Shown here: positions 58,147 to 64,000 of the stretch, piece by piece
How the letters are laid out: the number at the start of each line of letters is the position of its first letter
Numbering within the stretch: position 1 is the stretch's first letter
NCBI RefSeq assembly: GCF_001865065.1
Contig: NZ_MJGN01000013.1
Coordinates: 31,604-95,603 of the forward strand
Length of the DNA stretch: 64,000 bases
Direction: 5' to 3'
Source of the DNA: Curtobacterium sp. MCBA15_008
Lineage (GTDB): Bacteria; Actinomycetota; Actinomycetes; Actinomycetales; Microbacteriaceae
The notes under the pieces: model-generated
Seen by the model: only the letters and a program-made list of their open reading frames with translations
Databases searched by the model: none
What the model was told of the DNA's origin: nothing
Translations under genes and position numbers: made by a program

Positions 58147-58191
58147 GACGGACTGGAGGCACGGTGCCAGCCCGCACCGCGCCTCCAGTCC
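58147..58191. repeat. palindromic element, family A copy 8
   Basis: GACGGACTGGAGGCACGGTG / CACCGCGCCTCCAGTCC; one mutation in the left arm. Confidence 0.88.
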
Positions 58192-58233
58192 CGGCACCGC
58201 CGAACGACGGGCTCCCGCCCCGTGCACGTGGGA

Positions 58234-58989
58234 TCAGCCGCGCAGGGACGCCGCACGGTCCTCGACGAAGCCGTCCACGCTGTCCGCGAGCGCGGCCCCG
58301 TCAGTACCCACGACGGTCACGGTCGCGAGCAGGTTGCCGACCACGCGGACCCGCACCGCCATCTCGGTCGCAGCACCACCGCTGTCGCTGATCGACTCGT
58401 GCAACGACAGTTCATCCGGCTCCGCCCGGACGTCGTCGACCACGAACTCGGTCACCCCCGCCTGCGTGTCCTCCATCGTGAACGCCGAGCAGGAGCCGAC
58501 GGCGTCGACCAGGCTGGCGAAGTGCGCCGACGCCTCGTCCGCGGTGCGGAACACCCGCACGGCCTCCACCGCCGAGGTCTCGCCGCTCCGGGTCTCGGGC
58601 GTGAGCCCGACGGAGAGCAGCGGATCCGTGATCGTCCCGTCGGCAGCGGACGCGTACCAGAGACCGTTGACGATCCCGCACGCCGAGGGGGTCGCCGACT
58701 GCGCGAGGTGCGCGTCGGACACAGCCGATCCGACGGTGTCGAGGGCGAACGGCGCGAGCGGATCGACACGGGCACCGGCTGCGGCCTGCGTGGCGTCGTC
58801 GGGAAGGAGGGCCCTGGCCTGCCCCGCGCTGTAGGCGACGGCGGGCGCGGTGGGTTCGGTCGACGTCGGTCCGACGGACGGACGCGCGGGCGTCGACACG
58901 GCCGGCTGCGCGGGAGCAGACGCGGTACAGGCGCACAGCGCGAGCGCGCCGCCGGCGAGCAGTACGACTGCGACGAGGGAGCGGAGCAT
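58234..58989 (-). CDS. secreted lipoprotein with sensor-like domain
   Basis: 251 aa. N-terminal signal LVAVVLLAGGALALCAC with a Cys at the lipobox, then a Ser/Thr/Pro linker (about 20-50). The rest resembles the extracellular PknH-type sensor fold: repeated DAHLAQSATPSACGIVNGLWYAS and SLVDAVGSCSAF regions with paired Cys. Function unknown; the assignment to the sensor fold is tentative. ATG 58989 chosen at the signal peptide. Confidence 0.75.
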   Translation of the reverse strand: MLRSLVAVVLLAGGALALCACTASAPAQPAVSTPARPSVGPTSTEPTAPAVAYSAGQARALLPDDATQAAAGARVDPLAPFALDTVGSAVSDAHLAQSATPSACGIVNGLWYASAADGTITDPLLSVGLTPETRSGETSAVEAVRVFRTADEASAHFASLVDAVGSCSAFTMEDTQAGVTEFVVDDVRAEPDELSLHESISDSGGAATEMAVRVRVVGNLLATVTVVGTDGAALADSVDGFVEDRAASLRG

Positions 58990-59078
58990 GATCAGGTCCT
59001 TCCGGCGAACGCCTGCCCGCGGACGACGGGTGGACCACAGCATCACCCAGCGAGGGTCACTTCCGCTACGGACGAGAC

Positions 59079-59126
59079 GACGGACTGGAGGCGCGGTGCC
59101 AGCCCGCACCGCGCCTCCAGTCCGTC
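59079..59126. repeat. palindromic element, family A copy 9
   Basis: GACGGACTGGAGGCGCGGTG / CACCGCGCCTCCAGTCCGTC, arms perfect, centre CCAGCCCG. Confidence 0.93.
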
Positions 59127-59184
59127 CGGGGTCTGGTTCAGAAGCGTCGCGCCGCGACGTCCGCGCGTCTGAACCCGGCGGGGC

Positions 59185-60417
59185 TCAGCTCCGCGCCGAG
59201 AACGTCGCCCGCCCGACGACCGTGAGCCCGAGGGCGACGACCCCGAGGACCGCCATGAACACGCCGAGCACCAACCCTCCCGAGACCCCGAGGAGCACGG
59301 CCCCGACCAGACCCGCGGCGAAGATCGCCAGGTTGAACGCCACCGGCAGGAACGCGTTCGCGAGGTCCGCCTGGGCTCCGCCGGCGATCGACAGCGCGCT
59401 CTGCAACTGCGGCGACGCACCGCCGAAGGAGAGCCCCCACAGCCCCGCCGCGAGCAGGACCGCGACCGGCGACGCGTGGTCCACCACGAGGACCCCGGCG
59501 GCGACGACGAACGCCACGATGCTCGCCTGCAGGAGCAGTCGTGGGTGGCGGTCGACGACGAGTGCGGTGACGACGACACCACCGATCGACGCGATCCCGT
59601 AGACGAGGAGCACGAGGTCCGGGGTGAGCCCGCTGCCGCCGTCGCGGAGGAACGGCGCGATGTACGTGTAGACGGTGTTGTGGCCGAGCATCCAGACCAC
59701 GATCACCAGGAGCACGATCGGGATGCCCCGCAGCCGCAACACCCGGCGCAACGGCAGCCGGGCCGTCCGCGGGAGACCGCTCAACCCGGGGACGACCGCC
59801 GCGATGACGACGATGAGGACGACGCCGAGGAAGGACAGACCGGCGAAGGACCACCGCCAGTCGAGGACCGCGCCGACCCAGGCACCGAGCGGCGTCCCGA
59901 GCGCGAACCCGACCGGAGCACCGGTGGCGACCACCGCGAGCGCCAGCCCACCGCGGTCCGGCGGACTGATCCGCCGCCCGTACGCCGCCAGCATCCCCCA
60001 GAGCACCCCGGTGAACGCGCCGCCGACGAACCGGGACACCAGCGACAGGACCACGTCGGACGACACGGCCGTCACCCCGTTCGCCAGGACCAACCCGGCG
60101 AGCGCCGCGAGCAACAGCGGCTTCCGACGGAGCCCCTGGGTGTACGTGATGGCGGGCACGGTGACGAGGACGGTGCCGAGTGCCCAGACGCCGATGAACT
60201 GCCCGACCACCGCTTCGCCGGTACCGAGGTCGTGTGCGATCACCGGCAGCAGTCCGGCGGGCATGGTCTCTGCCGACAGCAGGACGAACCCGATGGCGGC
60301 GAGTGCGGTGAGCGGGAGCCACGGCATCCGTCGGCGCGGTGCCGGGACGGTGGCCGAGGAGGCTGTCGCGGGGGTGGAGGTCGTCAACGGGGCCCTTCGC
60401 TGGTGTCGGACCTCCAT
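59185..60417 (-). CDS. MFS transporter, AraJ/YdhP-like
   Basis: 410 aa with 12 transmembrane helices. LTALAAIGFVLLSAETMPAGLLPVIAHDLGTGEAVVGQFIG at helix 1-2 and GLRRKPLLLAALAGLVLANGV (motif A-like) fit sugar- or drug-efflux MFS proteins of the AraJ group. Start is uncertain: ATG 60417 or TTG 60387, the latter preceded by AAGGG. Substrate unknown. Confidence 0.85.
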   Translation of the reverse strand: MEVRHQRRAPLTTSTPATASSATVPAPRRRMPWLPLTALAAIGFVLLSAETMPAGLLPVIAHDLGTGEAVVGQFIGVWALGTVLVTVPAITYTQGLRRKPLLLAALAGLVLANGVTAVSSDVVLSLVSRFVGGAFTGVLWGMLAAYGRRISPPDRGGLALAVVATGAPVGFALGTPLGAWVGAVLDWRWSFAGLSFLGVVLIVVIAAVVPGLSGLPRTARLPLRRVLRLRGIPIVLLVIVVWMLGHNTVYTYIAPFLRDGGSGLTPDLVLLVYGIASIGGVVVTALVVDRHPRLLLQASIVAFVVAAGVLVVDHASPVAVLLAAGLWGLSFGGASPQLQSALSIAGGAQADLANAFLPVAFNLAIFAAGLVGAVLLGVSGGLVLGVFMAVLGVVALGLTVVGRATFSARS

Positions 60418-60492
60418 CGAAGGCGACGTCCTCGCGGCGTGCCAGGTGCTGCGGACCCGGGTTCTGCCGGAACCCCCGTCGCGGGGGTGCGA

Positions 60493-60553
60493 GGTGACCG
60501 CCTGGAGGCGCGACTCGCGTCGTCGACGCAGGTCGCGCCTCCAGGCGGTCACC
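60493..60553. repeat. palindromic element, family A copy 10 (variant centre)
   Basis: GGTGACCGCCTGGAGGCGCG / CGCGCCTCCAGGCGGTCACC; the central GTGC is replaced by ACTCGCGTCGTCGACGCAGGT. Confidence 0.88.
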
Positions 60554-60768
60554 GCTGGAACCCGTCAGCGCTGGATCAGCGCTGGTTCCCGTCAGCGCCG
60601 GGCAGGTCGGCGACCGGATGTCCAGGACGCGACGAGTCCGAGACCCCGGAGTCGACCGTTCGGTAGCGTCGCCGGAGCTACTCCGTGGACCCTAGCCACG
60701 GATGCCCGACCCCCTGTTACCGGGCTGGCCTCGTCCTGACCACCGCGTCGACCCGACGGCGTCGTAGC

Positions 60769-60814
60769 GCGAGGGCGTCCACACGGAACCCGAACCTGCG
60801 GTGGACGCCCTCGC
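60769..60814. repeat. 14-bp inverted repeat before the SMP-30 gene
   Basis: GCGAGGGCGTCCAC / GTGGACGCCCTCGC with an 18-nt loop, ending 20 nt before GTG 60835; possible operator or attenuating hairpin. Confidence 0.75.
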
Positions 60815-60834
60815 AACCCTGGCAGGGTGGGTGG

Positions 60835-61704
60835 GTGCACACCACTCTCGACTCAGCGAACGACGTCGTCACCGGCATCCGGTTCCCCGAGGGCAACCGA
60901 TGGCACGGCGGGCGGCTCTGGTACTCGGACATGCACACCGGTGAGGTGTTCTCGATCGATCCCGCGTCGGATGCGGGTCCCCGTCTCGAGGCCACGGTCG
61001 CGGGGCAGTCGTCCGGTCTCGGGTGGCTCTCGGACGGTCGGCTCGTGGTCAGTGCGATGGAGTCGCGCACGGTCGTGGCCGTCCGACCTGACGGGACGAC
61101 CGAGGTGTTCGCCGACCTGTCCGGCATCGAGACGTCGCTGCTCAACGACCTGGTCGTCGACGAGGTGACGGGCCGGACGTACATCGGGGCGTTCGGGTAC
61201 GACCTCTACGGCGGCGAGGAGCTCCGGCCGGGCCCGCTGTACGTGATCGATCAGGACGGCTCCGCTCGGCTCGCCGCCGAGGGGCTGGTGTTCCCGAACA
61301 GTGCGAATGTGCTGCCCGGCACACGGACCCTGGTGGTGAGCGAGACCTGGGGTGGTCGTCTGACCGCGTTCGACATCGGTGCGGACGGTTCGCTCGCGGG
61401 TCGCCGGATGTGGGCGGCCCTGCCGGAGGGTGTGACCCCGGACGGCAGCACGGTGGACGCCGAGGGTGCGATCTGGGTGTGCTCGGTGGACACCGGCGAG
61501 TTCCTCCGGGTCGTCGAGGGCGGCGAGGTGACGGACCGCGTCGACGCGCCGGGGCGGTGCGCGATCGACTGCGCACTCGGCGGAGACGACGGGCGGACGC
61601 TCTACCTGGCGACGGCGGACAGCTACGACCCGGCCACCACGGCGCGGACGCACGCCGGGCGGATCAGCGCGGTCCGCGTCGCCGTGCCGGGGACGACCCG
61701 CTGA
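60835..61704 (+). CDS. SMP-30/gluconolactonase family protein
   Basis: 289 aa, six-bladed propeller. IRFPEGNRWHGGRLWYSDMHTGEVFSID opens blade 1 with the metal Glu; TSLLNDLVVDEVTGRTYIGAFG, LVFPNSANVLPGTRTLVVSETWGGRLTAFDI and GEFLRVVEGG follow. The family hydrolyses sugar lactones. GTG 60835 with GGCAGGG upstream; no upstream ATG in the conserved frame. An inverted repeat lies just before it. Confidence 0.88.
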   Translation: MHTTLDSANDVVTGIRFPEGNRWHGGRLWYSDMHTGEVFSIDPASDAGPRLEATVAGQSSGLGWLSDGRLVVSAMESRTVVAVRPDGTTEVFADLSGIETSLLNDLVVDEVTGRTYIGAFGYDLYGGEELRPGPLYVIDQDGSARLAAEGLVFPNSANVLPGTRTLVVSETWGGRLTAFDIGADGSLAGRRMWAALPEGVTPDGSTVDAEGAIWVCSVDTGEFLRVVEGGEVTDRVDAPGRCAIDCALGGDDGRTLYLATADSYDPATTARTHAGRISAVRVAVPGTTR

Positions 61705-61713
61705 GCGTCGGCG

Positions 61714-62640
61714 CTACTGCCCGGAGGTGTGGCGCTCGAGGGCCTCGAGCCCGGTGCGGCACCGTGCGACGTACTCCTCGTACAGATCGGGTCGATGCTC
61801 GCGTGCCCATCGTGTGACGTCGAGCAGGTGCAGCGCCGTCATCGACGCGAGGCGCCGGTGGTCCGCTGCCGTGGTCAGTCCGGCCGCTGCTGCGAACTCG
61901 TCGTGGTCCTGCCGCGCCACGGTCCCGTCGACGAACGTCCACTCGAAGACCCGGCGTGCGTCGGTCCAGGGCGTCGGGCCGGTCTCGGCGGCGCCCCAGT
62001 CGATGAGGACGGGTGGGTGGTCGGGGCCCCGGGAGACGAGGTTGCGCGGGGCGAGGTCGCCGTGGGCCAGGCCGAAGGCGAACTCCTCCGCCGTCAGCGG
62101 CTCGAGCAGTGCGCGCATGCCCTCGGGTGACGCGTACGCGCCGTCGCGGTGGATCGGGTCGTGCGGGCCGAGGGCCTCGAGGTTGTACGCGAGGTGCGCC
62201 GTCCAGGCGTGTGCGAGGTCCGCGCCGAACCGGGAGTACAGCGACAGCGGTGCGTCGTCGAGCGGGATCGCGGCGACGGCGCGGGCGTAGGACCCGAGCC
62301 ACCGCCAGGGGCGCTCGACGGCCCCGGGGTGCGGAGCGACGTACTCCGACAGCGCGTACGGGACCCCGCCCTCGACGCCGTGCGCGATCGGGGTGGCGAC
62401 CGGGATCCCGAGGCGGCTGGCTTCCGTGGCCGCCCACGCCTCGACCGGGAACTCGTCGGCGCGCAGCGGATCGACGGCGAACCGGAGCACGACCGGGGAG
62501 CCGTCCGTGCGGTCCACCCGGTACGTGTGGTTGACCGAGCCTCCGGTGAGCCGTTGCACCCGATCGGGCGCTCCGCTGACCGATGCGAGGACCGTGCGGA
62601 ACCACGCCTGCTCGACCACCGCGTCCGTTCCCCCTGCCAC
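61714..62640 (-). CDS. phosphotransferase, aminoglycoside phosphotransferase fold
   Basis: 308 aa. LTGGSVNHTYRVDRTDGSPVVLRFA (ATP loop), FGLAHGDLAPRNLVSRG (catalytic loop) and PPVLIDWGAAETGPTPWTDARRVFEW (metal DxG region). The family phosphorylates small hydroxyl compounds, including drugs, choline or fructosamines; substrate not predictable. GTG 62640. Convergent with the SMP-30 gene by 9 bp. Confidence 0.85.
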   Translation of the reverse strand: MAGGTDAVVEQAWFRTVLASVSGAPDRVQRLTGGSVNHTYRVDRTDGSPVVLRFAVDPLRADEFPVEAWAATEASRLGIPVATPIAHGVEGGVPYALSEYVAPHPGAVERPWRWLGSYARAVAAIPLDDAPLSLYSRFGADLAHAWTAHLAYNLEALGPHDPIHRDGAYASPEGMRALLEPLTAEEFAFGLAHGDLAPRNLVSRGPDHPPVLIDWGAAETGPTPWTDARRVFEWTFVDGTVARQDHDEFAAAAGLTTAADHRRLASMTALHLLDVTRWAREHRPDLYEEYVARCRTGLEALERHTSGQ

Positions 62641-62698
62641 GTGTCCATCATGCCGGTGCCCCAGCGAGGACCGGTGCTATGTTTGCCCGCACAACAAA

Positions 62699-62720
62699 TC
62701 GTCGACGACGTCGTCGACGA
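62699..62720. promoter_or_regulatory. 22-bp perfect palindrome upstream of GH10 gene
   Basis: TCGTCGACGACGTCGTCGACGA spans 62699-62720, 16 nt before the GH10 ATG. It is a possible operator, but the composition is low-complexity GTC/GAC. Confidence 0.5.
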
Positions 62721-62736
62721 CGTCGGAGGGCTTGCG

Positions 62737-63954
62737 ATGACGCACGGACCAGAACACCGCTTCGGCGAGGCGACCCTGACGGTCGTCGACGCGGCGGGCA
62801 CCCCGTTGCCGGAGACCGAGCTGGTGGTCGAGCAGACGCGGCACGCGTTCGGGTTCGGGAACATCGGCTTCGACTTCGTCGACCTCGCCGACGGTGCGGG
62901 CGACGCCGGCACCGAGCACCTCGCCGACCTGTACACCGACGTCTTCAACACGGCCACGCTGCCGTTCTACTGGGGACGGTTCGAAGCAAGACGGGGCGAA
63001 CCCGACACCAGGCGGCTCCGCACCACGGCCGAGTGGTTCCGCGACCGGGGCATCGCACTGAAGGGGCACCCGCTGGTGTGGCACACGGTGCAGCCCGACT
63101 GGTTGCTCGGGTTGCCGTCCGACGAGGTCGAGGAACTCCAGCGACAGCGCATCCGCCGCGAGGTCGGCGGGTTCGCCGGCGTGATCGACACCTGGGACGC
63201 GATCAACGAGGTCGTGATCATGCCGGTGTTCGACAACGGCGACAACGCGATCACCCCGCTCGCCCGAGCCCGCGGCCGGATCCCGATGGTCCGGATGGCC
63301 TTCGACGAAGCCCGGGCGGCGAACCCGCACGCCACGCTCCTGCTCAACGACTTCGACTTGTCGAGCGCGTACGAGTGCCTGATCGAGGGCGTCCTCGAGG
63401 CCGGCGTGCACCTCGACGCCATCGGCCTGCAGACCCACATGCACCAGGGCTACTGGGGCGAGGAGACCATGCTGGCCATGGTCGACCGGTTCGCGCGCTA
63501 CGGGCTGCCCCTCCACCTGACCGAGACCTCGCTCGTGTCGGGTGATCTGATGCCGGCGCACATCGTCGACCTCAACGACCACCAGGTGCCGTCGTGGCCG
63601 TCCACGCCCGAGGGCGAGGCGCGGCAAGCCGACGACGTCGAACGGCACTACCGCAGCCTCGTCGGACACCCGGCGGTCGAGGCGATCACGTACTGGGGCA
63701 TCACCGACGCCGGAGCGTGGCTCGGTGCGCCGATCGGGCTCGTCCGGGCCGACGGCACCCCGAAGCCGTCGTACGACGCCCTCCGTCGGCTGGTCAAGGA
63801 GGAGTGGTGGCTCGGCCCGACCACCGTGCGCACCGACGGACACGGGCAGGTACGGGTGCGCGGGTTCCGCGGCGACTACCGGGCCGAGGTCGGTGGGACG
63901 GCCACGGCGTTCGTGGTGGACGACGACGCCGCCGCGGTGCAGATCGTCGTGTGA
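62737..63954 (+). CDS. glycoside hydrolase family 10 protein (endo-beta-xylanase-like)
   Basis: 405 aa. Catalytic acid Glu in VIDTWDAINEVV and nucleophile Glu in LPLHLTETSLVS; also LKGHPLVWHTVQPDWL and DAIGLQTHMHQGYWG. GH10 enzymes cleave xylan backbones. No signal peptide is visible at the N-terminus (MTHGPEHRFGEATLTVVDA), so it may act inside the cell on imported oligosaccharides. GGAGGG precedes ATG 62737. The first 35 residues form a small beta domain before the barrel. Confidence 0.9.
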   Translation: MTHGPEHRFGEATLTVVDAAGTPLPETELVVEQTRHAFGFGNIGFDFVDLADGAGDAGTEHLADLYTDVFNTATLPFYWGRFEARRGEPDTRRLRTTAEWFRDRGIALKGHPLVWHTVQPDWLLGLPSDEVEELQRQRIRREVGGFAGVIDTWDAINEVVIMPVFDNGDNAITPLARARGRIPMVRMAFDEARAANPHATLLLNDFDLSSAYECLIEGVLEAGVHLDAIGLQTHMHQGYWGEETMLAMVDRFARYGLPLHLTETSLVSGDLMPAHIVDLNDHQVPSWPSTPEGEARQADDVERHYRSLVGHPAVEAITYWGITDAGAWLGAPIGLVRADGTPKPSYDALRRLVKEEWWLGPTTVRTDGHGQVRVRGFRGDYRAEVGGTATAFVVDDDAAAVQIVV

Positions 63955-64000
63955 CGGGCGCCGCGGCGGTCGAGGTGCTTCGAGCGCCGCGGCGGTCTGG

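Larger units (their letters stand above)
60418..60834. other. 417-bp divergent intergenic region
   Basis: Holds a family A-like palindrome and a separate 14-bp inverted repeat with 18-nt loop; no gene supported. Confidence 0.65.

Noticed and set aside
60685..60834. Longer N-terminus for the SMP-30 gene
   Set aside because: It would translate through a 14-bp inverted repeat and has no family similarity; GTG 60835 fits the conserved start.
63955..64000. Repeat GCGCCGCGGCGGTC at the window end
   Set aside because: Two copies of a low-complexity 14-mer at the very edge; too little sequence to interpret.

Overview
The window is very GC-rich and almost free of non-coding DNA. Its gene order (lpdA-sucB, DUF4191, RDD, glnA, glnE, glnA2, map, ppgK, rnpB, zinc-ribbon-like protein, Nif3) is that of an actinobacterium of the Microbacteriaceae. 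Curtobacterium is my best guess from protein style, but this is an inference, not a search result. No tRNA, rRNA operon, CRISPR array, insertion sequence or prophage was recognised.

Layout. (1) 1-6 kb: end of lpdA, the E2 acyltransferase gene, a divergent kinase-like hypothetical, two membrane proteins, and glnA behind a four-half-site GlnR-type box. (2) 6.5-11.1 kb: a minus-strand, translationally overlapping operon for an exopolysaccharide made by a synthase-type glycosyltransferase, with a membrane-anchored GH26 enzyme and a UDP-sugar dehydrogenase. (3) 11.7-21 kb: glnE, glnA2, map, polyphosphate glucokinase, RNase P RNA and conserved housekeeping genes. (4) 21-30 kb: a hydrolase, an AraC regulator, an RsbW/RsbV-like partner-switching pair, an MFS pump, PEP carboxylase, and a divergent heme oxygenase / siderophore-interacting protein pair sharing an IdeR/DtxR box. 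(5) 30.4-35.2 kb: an accessory block with a GIY-YIG-like protein, a zinc-ribbon plus PD-(D/E)XK-like nuclease, an Xre-like/RES toxin-antitoxin pair, a DUF4287 protein and a retron-type reverse transcriptase with a long N-terminal extension. (6) 36-44 kb: a ROK regulator divergent from a sugar ABC transporter and two Gfo/Idh/MocA dehydrogenases. (7) 44-64 kb: SDRs, a PP2C/SpoIIE phosphatase, alpha/beta hydrolases, a short UvrA, an acyl-CoA synthetase, MarR and MFS genes, an SMP-30 lactonase-like gene, an APH-fold kinase and a GH10 enzyme.

How parts work together. Nitrogen: GlnA1 keeps the adenylylation tyrosine, GlnE would act on it, and a GlnR-type box precedes glnA. Iron: one IdeR-like box can control heme degradation and siderophore handling together. 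Carbohydrate: the ROK/ABC/dehydrogenase unit forms one catabolic regulon with a clear operator.

Two global features stand out. First, at least ten intergenic copies of a palindromic element (core GGAGGCGCGGTGC / GCACCGCGCCTCC) have outer stems that differ between copies but still pair. Second, many genes have a TAnnnT-like -10 hexamer only 6-7 nt before the start codon, which predicts leaderless mRNAs and was used here to choose several starts.
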